Below are positions 11,492 through 23,261 of a stretch of 64,000 nt of DNA, piece after piece. Position numbers and translations under genes: made by a program. Source of the DNA: Niebla homalea (taxonomy: Eukaryota > Ascomycota > Lecanoromycetes > Lecanorales > Ramalinaceae); assembly GCA_019925105.1 (NCBI GenBank), contig JAHGAU010000007.1, forward strand, positions 1,178,001-1,242,000, read 5' to 3'. A model generated the notes under the pieces. That model ran no database searches. It was not told where the DNA came from and was given only the letters and a program-made list of their open reading frames with translations. The stretch's first letter is position 1. Each line of letters starts with the position of its first letter.

Positions 11492-12349
11492 ATGGGCCGC
11501 GGCAAAAAAAATAATCGTCCGAGCGACGTTAAGATCCCATCGTCCAAACCAATAGGCCTGGCAACGCGTGACACTCACGAAAGCCGCCACGTCTCTGGTC
11601 AGCCGAGTCCTATGCTCGGCCCGACCAGTCCCATCAATCCCGTCAGTCGGAGTCACAGCACCAGCTCACTCCGGAAAGCCTTGGAGTCACCTCCGCCCCT
11701 ACCTCCGCCCCAGCACTATCGTGCCCAGCAGCCACAGAGCTCCGCACTCAAGCTGCGCCATTCGGAATTGCAAGTTTTCCAGGACGCAGGAATCCCCCCC
11801 ACCAACGTCCAATTTACCCCTGCCGGCGCCTCAAGGCTATCCCGACCAGGTCCATCCTTTCGAGGACACGCCCGGCGGCGAAGCCAGCAGCGCGGGGAAC
11901 GATCCCCTTACCCGAAAGCGCCCATGCCAGAAAGCAGAGGTATTCACAGAAAGCCTGTTGCCGGCGCGAAGCCAATGCACAACGAAGAGGCTCTGGCCAA
12001 ACTTGAAGGCCGTCACGCGCAGCCAAAGGTACACAACACCCGGGAGCCCTCCCATCGAGGTCGCCGTTCAGAGGGCGGTTTCGTCACCGTCCCCCTGGAG
12101 GGCAAAAAGGCGGCTCACGCGGAAACGTTGGCGATGTTGGAAGGCCGCCATGTGCAAATGCGGCCGCATGAGGGGAAAGCGCCGAGGCGAGCGACTGGTG
12201 CAGGAGGGGATGTCGAGGCGCAGGTCGCCGTGCGGAGGACGGGGAGGCATTGCAGTCGCAGGTTTTACTTTGTTGTGATCGGTTTCGTGCTGGTGGCTGC
12301 GGCGGTTGGTGCAATTATTGGTGTTGCCAGTCATCATTCTCAAAAGTAA
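11492..12349 (+). CDS. Tail-anchored disordered protein with LEGRH motifs
   Basis: 285 residues in one exon; the ATG is in a good context (ACCATGG). Residues 1-255 are polar, Ser/Pro/Arg-rich and probably disordered. A short helix-like motif appears twice: EALAKLEGRHAQ at ~165 and ETLAMLEGRHVQ at ~210. A single hydrophobic helix (RFYFVVIGFVLVAAAVGAII) ends ~10 residues before the C-terminus, so the protein looks tail-anchored with its bulk in the cytosol. I do not know the family. The repeated motif may be a protein-binding peptide; that is inference. Confidence 0.7.
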   Translation: MGRGKKNNRPSDVKIPSSKPIGLATRDTHESRHVSGQPSPMLGPTSPINPVSRSHSTSSLRKALESPPPLPPPQHYRAQQPQSSALKLRHSELQVFQDAGIPPTNVQFTPAGASRLSRPGPSFRGHARRRSQQRGERSPYPKAPMPESRGIHRKPVAGAKPMHNEEALAKLEGRHAQPKVHNTREPSHRGRRSEGGFVTVPLEGKKAAHAETLAMLEGRHVQMRPHEGKAPRRATGAGGDVEAQVAVRRTGRHCSRRFYFVVIGFVLVAAAVGAIIGVASHHSQK

Positions 12350-12780
12350 CCGATGTCATTTCGTTGAACGCAGGCGGCAGGCACAGCATTCGCTGTGATA
12401 ATGAGGTCAAAAATGATGATGAGCATTGATGTAGCTGAACGAATCCATGAAGAAATGCCCTTTTTGAAGTGGAGTGTGTGCCTATTATGTCCTCCCCAAA
12501 CGCCTCGCTATTTCTATCTGTCAATAATCCCGGTAAATGAAGAAGCCAACCCTGCTTTATCGCTCACCATCTTAGGAAACGGACGGTGTTAACAAGTTTA
12601 TACAAGAAAATGGTACAACTCGACAGCCATCGCCGCCAATGACGTCTGACGCAATCCCATCTTCTGAACGGCATGAGCAGGACCAGACGATCTATTGTCG
12701 ACATACCGAAATCCATTCGCGCGTATCCTGCTTTAGGAAATAGACCATAATGCCAAGCCCGGGGAAAGCGAAAGCGCCCC
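12350..12780. other. Convergent 3' region
   Basis: 431 bp between the stop codons of the tail-anchored protein gene and the MSS116-type helicase gene. No gene or repeat seen. Confidence 0.4.
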
Positions 12781-15038
12781 TCAATAATCGCTGTCCCGCT
12801 GAGCCCGTCGGTCAAAGCCTTGGGCATCGTCTCGATCGAAGCTCCTACCGTACTTCGTCGTGCTATCATAGCGATCTGGAGCCCTGGAGCCAAACCTTCC
12901 CGGCGAGCGTGAAGAACCATGACCGCCGGAAGATCGAAAATCGCCTCCGTCACGAGAAGACGACCCTCGGAAGCTGCCCTGGCCATTGCGTGCTCCATAG
13001 CCGCCTCCGTCACGAGAAGACGACCCTCGGAAGCTGCCCTGGCCATTACGTGATCCATAGCCGCCGCCGCCGCCTCCATATCCACCTGAGGATCGATCTC
13101 GACCGAATCCAGGCCTCACATCCACGGGATTGTCAATCTCCCGGCTGATGTTCAGACCGGGAATGCCGCGAAGACCCAGCCTGTTGACCAGACCCATCGG
13201 CAGGCCCGGCGGTTTCGCCATGCCCCATGCGTATTGCGCGAGATCGTTCATGCTCTTGATCAAAGCTGCCTTATCGGGCAATGACTGATGGGTCCCGAGG
13301 AGAGATCGATACACCTCAGTCTTCATCTCTGGCGGTATCCTCGCCGAGCGCTCGCCGACTGTGCGGAGTATACCTGCCACATGCTCCGGTAACTGCGCTT
13401 CTTCCTTCATGTTCACGCTGGCCGTCTGGAGTGAATTATCCGCTTCCAGGGGAAACTGCCTCAACTTGTATCTGAAATCTCGAGATTCGATGCGTGGCAG
13501 CAGTAGCCAGGCCTCGCCGTTTTTATCGCCACGAGCAGTCCTGCCGATGCGGTGAACATATTGGTCCTCATTCGGAGGGACTCCAACTTGTATCACATGA
13601 GTCACGTTGGGGAAATCCATGCCTCGGGCAGTGACATCGGATGACAGCATTATACCGGATGGGGCATGTCTAAAGATGTCAGCTGCTCGGGTGCGGCGAC
13701 CCTGGGAGAGCTTTGCATGTATTTCAACAATGCGGGTTGATCGGGGGAAAGTGTAGGCGGAAGGCGGAATATCTCGAGATGGCTTAAGCTGCTGAAAGAT
13801 TGCAGAGGCGAGGGCCACCTCGCTGGTGGAGTTGAAATAAACAATGGCTTTGAATCGCTGATCTGTGTCTTGCTTCTTTAGCCCGTGCAGGCACAATTCG
13901 ACAAGTGCAGGCAGTTGATTCTCGAGACCGGCACAGTTCACCACTCGTTGAGGCACCCTTTCGTGAGTGGCCGGCTCCCCTTCCTGCACTGTCTGCACGA
14001 ATTTGAAGTTGGGTTTCATTGTGTCGCGGACAATCTGCAGGACCTCCCTGGGAACGGTTGCCGAAAACAGCAGAGTTTGGCGATCGACGTCTTGCCGGCG
14101 GGGGAGTAGTTGTTGGACCTCCCTGATTTCAGGGGCAAAGCCTTGATCCAAGAGTCTGTCTGCCTCATCAAGCACGAAAGCCTTCAAATTCGGCGCTCGG
14201 ACATCGCTGTATGGATCTGAAAGCAGATCCTTTAGTCTTCCGGGTGTGCCAACCAAGATGTGACATCCTTGCCGCCTCATTCGCATCAGGCCCTCTTGTT
14301 TCGATGTCCCGCCTACTGCTGCCATGACTTTGACCCCGGTCCCCCGTGTGACTTTTCCGGCCTCAACAGCAATTTGCTCAGCTAATTCCCTGGTAGGAGA
14401 GATGATGATTGCGCGAATGTCGGTGGAAGATGCTGATTTACGCCCCAATCGGGGGTCTAAGAGGTCGGAATCATTGCTGATGATATTTTGTAGGACAGGA
14501 ATGAGGAAGGCCAGGGTTTTGCCTGTGCCCGTACGGGCTTGGGCCAGACTTGGAGAATTTTAGCGATGATATGTGCGGACATTGAGGGAACCGTTCGAAC
14601 GTACATATCTCTGCCCTTGAGCAATTCCTCCATGGTCAGGCTTTGAACTTGGGTCATGGTTTTAAGTCCCATCTCCCTGACGATGGTATCAATCACTGGT
14701 CGAGCTACTAGGCCCCTCTCCGCGAGGTCTGAGAACAGCGTGATGGGACCATCCTTTCTCTGACCTCCGCCATCGACCTCTGATGGCGGTTTGGGAGATT
14801 GAACTTGTTCCTGTCTCTCTTCTTCTGCGGCTTCTGAGTATGATAATGGTGCTGCGGCAGCCTGCTGCTTCCATTGAAAGGCTGTGCTAAATCGTAAGTT
14901 CGATGGGAGGTTGCGCGATCGCGATGCCAGTAGTCGAGGAAGCGGTTGCGAAAGAAATCTAGGATTTATGCAGGTTGGTCGAGTAGACAAGCAGCGATTG
15001 GACTTGATTGAGGCAAAACCTCTTTTGGTAGAGAACAT
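12781..15038 (-). CDS. mss116: Mitochondrial DEAD-box RNA helicase, MSS116 type
   Basis: Two exons (15038-14605, 14548-12781) give 733 residues. Mss116 is the ATP-dependent RNA chaperone of the mitochondrial matrix, needed for group I/II intron splicing and translation. Helicase motifs appear in order: ARTGTGKT (I, split just upstream by the intron), PTRELA (Ia), GTPGR (Ib), VLDEADR (II), SAT (III), SDVTARGMDFP (V) and HRIGRTAR (VI). The first ~55 residues are Arg/Ser-rich without acidic residues, a plausible mitochondrial presequence. The C-terminal ~100 residues are Gly/Arg/Ser-rich, as in Mss116's RNA-binding tail, and contain a recent 60-bp duplication. Divergent from the aldolase gene, 708 bp apart. 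Confidence 0.92.
12942..13061. repeat. 60-bp tandem duplication inside the helicase gene
   Basis: Two adjacent 60-bp copies (12942-13001, 13002-13061) differ at only two bases. They encode two nearly identical 20-residue Gly/Ser/Arg blocks of type GYG-[SA]-RNGQGSFRGSSSRDGG in the helicase tail. The near identity implies a recent event. Confidence 0.93.
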
Positions 15039-15746
15039 CGATGCTGACCCGGGGGCGGCAGCAGCTGGAGATAAAGAGACTAGATTCGAGAATGGGCCGT
15101 GAGGTCAAAAGTATGACATTTGTATTCTTGCACGGAAAAGAACCATAGTATTGAGCTGTGTGTTTCTTCTTATTTTATTCTGTTCTAAGTTCTAACCACA
15201 TTCGTAAAATGAAAATATTGAATATCAATCCTGGCTCGTGCACGTGATCTACCGCCGTTTAAATCTCACGCACATATCATCAGCGTGTAGAGTACGTGTG
15301 TTCAATGTTTATATTCGGTATTGCTTAATCCAGAGTTGATGAGCCTGAGACGAACACAAAATTTGGCGGTGTGTATCAGCCTCTTTCCCGGCGACAGCGG
15401 GAAACATCCAAGGTCCTTTCATTGTCGTCCTCTCTTTCTACTGCAAGGTCATTTGCGCGTACTTGTTCTTATTTGCCTGCTTCAATTCCCCTTCTCCAGG
15501 CAAGTAATGCATGATATTGCTGCCATTCTTCGATACGCATTTGTACCGTGATGGCATATGCATGTCTTGATAGGAATTGCTAGGCATGTCCTGATGTAAC
15601 CCCGCATATACGATGTCATGTAAAGCAAGTTTTGAATTTGCCATTCACCCCCCGCCACCTTCGCGTACAATTCATCGAAACATCCCGACCGTCAGCTCTG
15701 ATCAATTCTTTACAAGCACACGTACTCCCGATTACGGACTACAAAG
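15039..15746. promoter_or_regulatory. Divergent upstream region, helicase/aldolase
   Basis: 708 bp between two divergent ATGs. It must carry both 5' regions. I see an AT-rich stretch around 15170-15220 but no recognisable operator, and no gene. Confidence 0.45.
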
Positions 15747-16692
15747 ATGGCGCCACCATCAGCTACCTACACTGAGACCAATGGAAATCATGTCCCGTCA
15801 TCCGAGGCACCTCTAGAGCCAGGACTGTCGGTGGATGGAGCTCACAAACAAAAGCTTGTCCTTCCTAGTCCTCCCAAATTCGATGACAAATACGAAGAAA
15901 GAGAATATCTCAAGGGGAGACTGGCCGCGGCCTTTCGAATCTTTGGCAAACATGGTTTTGACGAAGGGGTGGCTGGCCATATTACTTTGCGAGATCCTGT
16001 TGATCCTACCACGTTCTGGGTAAACCCCTTCGGTGTCGCCTTTTCCCTGATCAAAAGGAGCGACCTCATTCAGGTCGATCACAGTGGGAATGTGGTTGGA
16101 GGGGGTCCTGTCAAGCTACTCAATACAGCCGCTTTCATGATACACGGAGCTGTCCATCAAGCGAGACCAGACGTTGTCTGCGCCGCTCACAGTCATTCCA
16201 TCTATGGTCGATCATTCTGCACCCTTGGCAGGCCCATTGATACCATTACTCAAGATGCCTGTGCTTTCCACAATGTGAGCCCGGCCAGACGACAGACTTA
16301 GCATGTCTGGTATTGGATACTGACGCCGGAAACAGGATATTGCCTATTACTCATCCTTCAACGGCATCGTCCTAGCTGACGAGGAAGGTAAGGAGATCGC
16401 GAAGGCTCTCGGCGATAGGAAAGCTGCCATGCTTCAGAATCATGGACTCCTAACGGTGGGAGGATCTGTCGAAGCAGCGGTGTTCTGGTTTCAGAGCTTG
16501 GAGAAATGCTGTCACGCCCAGCTCATGGCAGACGCGGCCGCCAATGCTCGAGGACACGAAACTATCAAAATCGCCGACGAGGACGCTGCCTTCACGTACA
16601 AGACACTCGGAAACCCAGTTGCTGGATGGTTCAGTGCGAAGCCCGCGTTTGATCTCATCGCCAAAGAGACAGGAGAGGACTACCTTGACTGA
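15747..16692 (+). CDS. Class II aldolase/adducin-domain protein
   Basis: Two exons (15747-16274, 16336-16692), with an intron carrying a CTGAC branch site, give 294 residues. The fold is clear: AFRIFGKHGFDEGVAGHITLR at the start of the domain, then NTAAFMIHGAVHQARPDV, and the AAHSHS metal-site histidine pair followed by a third His after exon joining. It ends with MLQNHGLLTVGGSVEAAVFW. Bacterial relatives are L-fuculose- or ribulose-phosphate aldolases. Fungal members form a large group without known substrate, some annotated as meiotically up-regulated, so the reaction cannot be named. The length fits fungal members. The first ~45 residues are a polar extension. Confidence 0.88.
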
Positions 16693-16960
16693 AGAGGAGA
16701 GCATGACAGTGTAGCATGATCTTGTCGCTGCTCTCATGTATTTTACCTTTTTCGATGTGCCGTCGCACAAAAGCAGCCATTTATATAAAATGATGAAGCG
16801 GCCTTAAGCGGTCTTTAAACTTAGTAAAACCAAAAGTGACGAAATGCGCAACGTCAACAAGCTTTACATTACGGAATACTCATATTTAATTCACATTTGA
16901 ATGCGAATTTGTTACCGCTGCAATTGGTTTTCGCTCCCTTCCTTGAATCTCACAATTAGA

Positions 16961-19752
16961 ATGGGGAAACGCGGTGGTAAAAGAGTCAGTGAGTTCCACG
17001 TTCTGAGTCCGCGACCATTAAAAGCTGATCAGGTTGATTTGTGCAGGGCGGCCGCGGTGCCAGACAAGGCCAATCAACTTGGCGCCAGCGAAGTTCCACC
17101 CGTGAAGATATTGAGAGAACCAACGCTCGCTATGAGGCATATTACAATGGCCTACACCTTGTCAATGAAGCAGAACGGGATGACTTTTGGAACACCTTTC
17201 GTCGAGACCTCCCCAACAGCTTTCGCTTCACCGGCTCCAAAGGTCAAGCCTTACCGGTGCAGCAGCTGCTCAAAGATCGCTATATCCCAGAAATTATATC
17301 CATGGATAACGAAGGCGAGAAGTACGACCCGCCGTCGCAGATATCATGGTTCCCTAATCAGCTGGCCTGGCAAATGACAACCTCCAAAAACATTGTTCGC
17401 AGATTTGCTCCCTTCAAAGCCTTCCAGAGATTCATCGTGAGTGAAACCGAGGTGGGCAACATTAGCAGACAAGAGATAGTCAGCATGATACCACCCCTGT
17501 TGATGGATCTGAGGCCGGGAATGTCAGTCCTTGATCTTTGCGCCGCACCTGGCAGCAAGTCTGCCCAGCTGGTTGAATTACTTCATGCTGGCGAGGAAGC
17601 CCGAATACGGCAAGCTGCGCGGAAGGCCAAGCGAGCAGCGAAGCGTGACGTCAGTCCTGAAGGGGAGGCTTTGAAAGAAGAAATGGAAGATGAGAATGTG
17701 AATGGTGATTGGTCTGACGCTGGAAGGGCTACAGGCTTCTTGATCGCTAATGATGTGGACTACAAGCGGTCACACATGCTTACCCATCAATTGAAGCGGT
17801 TGAATTCGCCCAACCTGATCATAACAAATCATGACGCCACCTTCTACCCTTCAATTAAGCTACCCGCCCAAGGCTCCGTCAAGAATAGATATCTCAAGTT
17901 TGACCGCATTCTGGCCGACGTTCCGTGTTCTGGTGATGGGACCCCCAGGAAGAACGTGAATGTCTGGAAGGATTGGACTCCAGCGAACGCGATTGGTCTG
18001 TTCAGTATCCAGCTCAAGATACTTGTGCGGGCTTTGCAAATGCTAAAGCCAGGAGGCCGGGTCGTCTATTCGACCTGTAGTATGAACCCGGTTGAGAATG
18101 AAGCTGTCATTGCGGCAGCTATCGAAAGATGTGGAGGCCTCTCCAAGGTCGATCTGATTGACTGCAGCGCCGCCTTACCGGGACTGAAGAGAAAGCCAGG
18201 TCTTTTGGACTGGGCCGTCATGGATAAAGCCGGCCGGGTATGGAACAGTTGGCAAGACGTTGATGAGCACGGTGATGGCGATTTTGGCAAGGTCACGCAA
18301 AACATGTTTGCTCCTGCACATGGCAGCGTGCGTCTGGAAAGGTGCATGAGGATATACCCACATCTGCAAGACACCGGTGCATTCTTCATCACAGTTCTCG
18401 AAAAGAAAACCGAGTTCAAGCAGAAAGTAGAATCCTCGGCTTCGAAAGCAGACACAACGAAACCCTCAATTATCGATGTGGTCAAGGAGGTTGAGAATCA
18501 GCCGGCTGCTAATGGAAATGGTGGAGAGGCGAAGAGTGATGCTATGAACGCTTTCGCACCTCCTCCGGCTGCAGCTTATGGCCAGGATGGCTCAGCTGCC
18601 GCACGCCAAAACAAGGAGGTCGCACCCAGTGGCTTGGTGGATAGCAAGAAGCGAAGTCTTGACAGCGAGGCCGACGCAGCAATGTCGACAAAACGACCCA
18701 AGTTCCGTGAAGAGGTAGATGATCCCGCTCCACAAGGTGCCGAAGATCGCCAGATCCACTGGCCGCCACCTCCAGGGGCGACGCTCGATGTATCCCGACC
18801 AGAGACTTTGAACCAAGCACCTCCATCGCCTCAAGCATCGGCTGAGGCAACCGCTGAGCCTTCTCTCGTCAAGGGTGACCTGCACCAAGGCCAGCCCTCC
18901 ACCAAGCCAAAGCAAAAGCCAGCCTACGAAGAACCCTTCGTTTACCTCGCCCCCAACCAAGAAGACCTCCTCGCCATTCGCAAATTCTACGACATCTCCC
19001 CGGACTTCCCGCGCGATCGCTTCATGGTCCGCAACGCTCTCGGCAAGGCCGCCAAGACCATCTACTACACCTCCGACCCGGCCAAGGACATCCTCCAAAC
19101 GAACGAGGGCTCGGGCATCAAATTCGTCCACTGCGGCATCAAGATGTTCGTCAAGCAGGACGTCCAAGACCAGGACGCCTGCAAGTGGCGGATCCAATCC
19201 GAGGGCCTCCCCCTGATCGAATCCAGCGTCGGCGAATCCCGCTGCGTGCGCCTCTACAGACGATCCACCCTCCGCGCCCTGCTCATCGAGATGTTCCCCA
19301 AGGTCGAAGACGGCGCGTGGCGGGAGTTGGGCGAGATCGGGGAGCAGGTCCGGGACATCGGGATGGGCTGCTGTGTCCTGCGGATCGAGAAGTGGGATCC
19401 GTCCCGGTGCGGCGATCTCCCCGAGGCCGAAGGGTTTCAGGAGAGGATGGTCTTGCCGCTTTGGCGGTCGTTCCACTCGCTGAACCTGATGCTGCCCAAG
19501 GAGGATCGAAGGGCGATGCTGCTGAGGTTGTTCGATGAAGATACGCCGCTGCAGGATCACTCCAAGGATCGCTTCAAGAAGGGGGAGAAAGGAGGGGATG
19601 CGCTGGTTGCGCGTGAAGCCGATGCGGATGTGAAGGACGTGGAATCTGAGGACGGTGGAGTACCGGTGGAGGTCGAGGAGGCAGGGGCTGACGGGGATAG
19701 TGCGCCCGCAGCAAATCAAGCGGACACTGTCACAGGAGGAGATGCTAGCTAG
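16961..19752 (+). CDS. trm4: tRNA (cytosine-5) methyltransferase TRM4/NCL1
   Basis: A 24-nt first coding exon (16961-16984) and a long exon (17047-19752) give 909 residues. The enzyme methylates cytosine-5 at several tRNA positions in the nucleus (NSUN2 family). The SAM site is LDLCAAPGSKSAQL. Both mechanistic cysteines are present: DVPCSGDGT (about Cys302, motif IV) and YSTCSMNP (about Cys352, motif VI). Also diagnostic are NISRQE-VSMIPP and the [23 protein letters not shown] block. A Lys/Ala-rich insert (residues ~190-225) and an acidic C-terminus are extra to yeast Ncl1. The intron must start at GTCAGT to keep frame; the canonical-looking GTGAGT four bases downstream would shift it. From about 18900 third positions switch to G/C. 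Confidence 0.93.
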
Positions 19753-20048
19753 AAGGACGGTAGCGGAAAGATCGACCCTTGGAAGATGGGCGCATTAGAG
19801 GGGGTTATCATGGACGTCGGGTTATCTAACTGGCCGTCACACCATCTCACGTGCGATCTAGAGGGCATCTGTACATAGATGAAAAGAAATTCTTTGAAAC
19901 ATAGGGAGACCCCAGATCCGGTTTGGCGACAAGCTCCCCCAGTGACACTGGTGATCAGACAATAGGTTCAAACAGAGCGGTCTAATTGCAGTCGATCTTC
20001 ATCCCATTCATGGTCCCATCTCTTCATACCAGCATTACAGACGGCCAC
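19753..20048. other. Convergent 3' region, TRM4 and Zn2Cys6 gene
   Basis: 296 bp between convergent stops. No gene or obvious repeat. Confidence 0.35.
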
Positions 20049-23000
20049 TCATCCCCAAACACTGCCCCCGTCACTGCCCGTCTCCCCTCCAGTGGCCCCG
20101 AACTGCAACCCCTCCATCCCCGGCGGCGCGAATTCCATGGGCCCATCCCCACCTTGCGGTCCCCCAAAGAAGAAGCCCCCGAACAGATCCGGCATGTTGG
20201 ACACGTCATCGAAATCGTGCTGCCCGCCCTCGAAGCCGAGATTGCTATATACGTTGTTGGCGCCGCCGGGGCCGTAGTCTTCCTGCAGCAGGAAATCGAA
20301 GTCTGGGTTCTGCATCAGGTCCATGTTGGGATCTGGGTTGCCGAAACCATAGCGCGGGCCTGCATTCGTGGATGAGGTAGTGTTGGAGCCTGCGGAGGTG
20401 GACAGATCCGAAACAGCTGCTCGGTGACCTGGGGCGTGGTTCGGGGCGAAGAGACGAGGATCAAATTTGGTTGGGGATGACGCAGTAGTTGCTTGGGTGG
20501 GCATGGAGCCTGGCGTCGATGTAGAGCCCTGGTAGGACATCGTAGCTGGAGGCTGGACGGAGGGAAACTGCCAGCCCCTGCCAGCGCCAAAGGTAGGGCC
20601 AGTTGGCAAGGTCTGGTTTTCTGCAAATAGGTCCTTCAGGTTGTAGTCAAAAGCCGGGGGCGGTCGAGCTCTTGAGTAGACCTGCGGCTGCGGTGGGAAC
20701 TGGGCGCCAGGAGGCGTGATGGGGGAATCATCTTTGACCTCCTTGTTGAATTTCACTTGAGAGCCGAAACCTGTGGTGGTTTGGCACATTGCCACAGTTG
20801 CCTTACTCATCCGCTCGAAAGCATCCCGACAAGCCTCAGCCGGCGGGCATTTCTCGATGAGATCTCTCAGAACGGTCGTGCCGGCCAGGACTGTATAATT
20901 GACATCTTGCATCGTCTTCGGGACAGTAAGCTCTTTGGACACACATGAATGCTCGGATAGACACTCACGAGGCGACTACGCACAGTGTCCGAATGCCAGA
21001 CTGAATACAAGAACGCGATGCCTTGAAGTGGTTAGAACTTAGGCACGATCAAGATATGACGGGGTCTCACCAGCCATGAAGAGATGCACTGTTGCCAGAT
21101 AAGTATAATTCACAACATGCGCTCTGTGTAACTGTCTGTATAATTTTAGCACCCTTTGCCCTGCTTCAGCGACTTTTAAGAAGATCTCATCCTCCTCCTC
21201 GAATTCCTCCGTGGCGGGTGACATGGGACTTTCGACATCGTTGAGAGGACCTCGCTCTCTAGCAAAGGTGGGGGGCACACTCAAGCTCTGCCGGTATAGC
21301 ATAATGACAGCTTGCCAGTAATTCAGCTCCAGGAAACGAATGTTGAAAGCGACTGTCGTGTCCTGCTGAAGGGGAGCGCTCTCCTTCCACTCCCATAGCC
21401 GACGATCGATGTCTTTCCGCCACGCATAGAACGAGCCCCCAAAAGGCTGGAGGAAGGAAGAAGATAGCTTGTTATGCATGAATTGATTGCTTCGCTCCCT
21501 ACCCTTTTCGTGCACACGTTTTGCTTGCCTGTATTGAAGGACCTGAAGAATCTCCGACTGAAGTAGCCTGAGGCGGAAGTAATGATGGGAGACTCTTTTG
21601 TAGCTTGGGCCGTTGAACTTGTGGGAAGGGATGAGAAAGCCTTCTGGTGTGATGTCCTTATCGTCCAAGACACTCGGCCATTCTGTTGTAATCACTTGAT
21701 CGGTGACGCCAAATGGCCGTCCCACGCAAGTGCTGACCAGCCTGTCGTATGAATAGACGCACCACCACAGTCTACGCCTAAGATCGCGGACCCACTCTCG
21801 TCGGCCCTTCTCTTTTGAGTCGATGCCTTTGGCGTTGGGATCAAAGTCACCAAGACCAGATACCTGAGATTGACTGGGGGCCTCGTCAATGACAGCACCA
21901 TCTTCATAATGCAGGCCCAGGTCAACCCCTAGTCTCACGGCTACGCCTGTTATGTACCACAATCCCGGGGCTACAGGTCGGAGCAGGGCAAAGCTGGCAA
22001 GCAGAAGAACGGCTTGCAACTGTTCCAAGCCGCCGCCGAAACCCTCCGGACGATCCACGGTGGGCATGGAACCAAGGAACGACTCCAGGTGGACCATAGC
22101 AGACGCATGGTACTCTTCAGGCTGTCTCTGAAGACTCGCCACTTTCTGCTTCTTGAAGCTGGGACTCAACGGCTCTTGTTTCACAGGTGGACTCTTGGTC
22201 TGATCAGGTGAATTCTTCGCACTGCTCGAGTCTTCCAGGATAGTGCCTGCACCAATGGCAAAAACAATGTTCAGCATGTACAGCTCTCTAGCTGACCTCT
22301 GCTTGTCTTTCGTCTGGTAAGCTCGATTGAAGAGTCTGAAGAATTCGCCTTTGTGAAGGATGGGTATTTGAGGGTTGGCATGCTGAAAGTATAGATTGAC
22401 CAGCTTCAAGCCAAGCTCCTTGTCCGGGAATGGGGCGGGTTTGATGCTGGGCTTGCTCTGCAGTCCAAAAAAGGAGTCCCTCATGCTGGTTCCAACGGTC
22501 ACCGCCGCCGCAGCTCCAATGGAGGTCCGGCTGTTGCGCCCGCTCCTGTCTGGTACAGCGCTCTTGATAGCTGCAGCAACGACTCTAGCAAAGGAGATGC
22601 CCGATGTCGAGCCCAGGTAGCGGGGATCCGATGCGCCTTCCACCGAAACCATGCCGATGTTGGAGACCAGCTTACTGATCTTGTCATTTTCCTCATTACG
22701 AGCGTCCCATTCGCTTCCGGACTCACTCCCTTCCAGCGTGCGGCTCCGGTCTCTTCGAGAAGGATGATCACGATCTGAGGTTGGGCTCAGACCTGCAGTG
22801 GCGGACGATTGATCATTGATCGGTCTCGTCCCCAGATCGAAATCGGTGCATGGCTCGAAGCTGATTTGGTGGTCGGCCAATAGACCTTCGAGATAGCTTT
22901 GGCGGCTCTCGAGATAGTAGACATAGGTCCTAGGGATCTCCCGTTTGGTTATCGGATCGAAGCCAACACACTTGACGTTCGCCTTCTCGCAGGCGGAGCA

Positions 23001-23261
23001 AGCCGGAAGGTTCTGGTCGCAGCGGTTCTTGCGGATCCGGCAACGATTACAGGCGGAGACATTGCGAAAGGAGGAGGCTGAGGTGCTATTTGAGGCAACT
23101 GAGCTGTGGGTATTGGGATTCGATTTCAATGTCGATGTCGATGTCGATGTCGATGTCGACGAGTGTGGGGCAGAAGTATAAGATGGCGCGCCAGAAGAGG
23201 AATACAGGGATGGATACTGGTCGGCGGATGGGCGGGGACGCTTATGGCCCGCGGACGTCAT
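20049..23261 (-). CDS. Zn2Cys6 transcription factor, PPR1-like
   Basis: Three exons (23261-21071, 21021-20969, 20930-20049) give 1041 residues. The DNA-binding cluster has perfect spacing at C71, C74, C81, C88, C91 and C98 (CNRCRIRKNRCDQ, then CSAC and C). The linker FDPITKREIPRTYVYYLESR resembles that of yeast Ppr1, the uracil-pathway activator, and several relatives. The middle carries the fungal-specific factor domain (NLYFQHANPQIPILHKGEFF through RRRLWWCVYSYDRL). The C-terminus is Gly/Pro/Asp-rich with aromatics, like an activation domain. A (TCGATG)n hexamer run near 23131-23160 encodes Ser-Thr repeats. The second intron is only 38 nt in this reading, short enough to doubt, but protein continuity supports it. 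Target genes are unknown. Confidence 0.87.

Noticed and set aside
18592..19719. 375-codon minus-strand frame inside TRM4
   Set aside because: It is antisense to a well-conserved methyltransferase C-terminus and arises from G/C third positions; no homology or start context.
19960..19990. B-box-like GGTTCAAAC
   Set aside because: No acceptor stem or A box around it; lies in the 3' region of TRM4.
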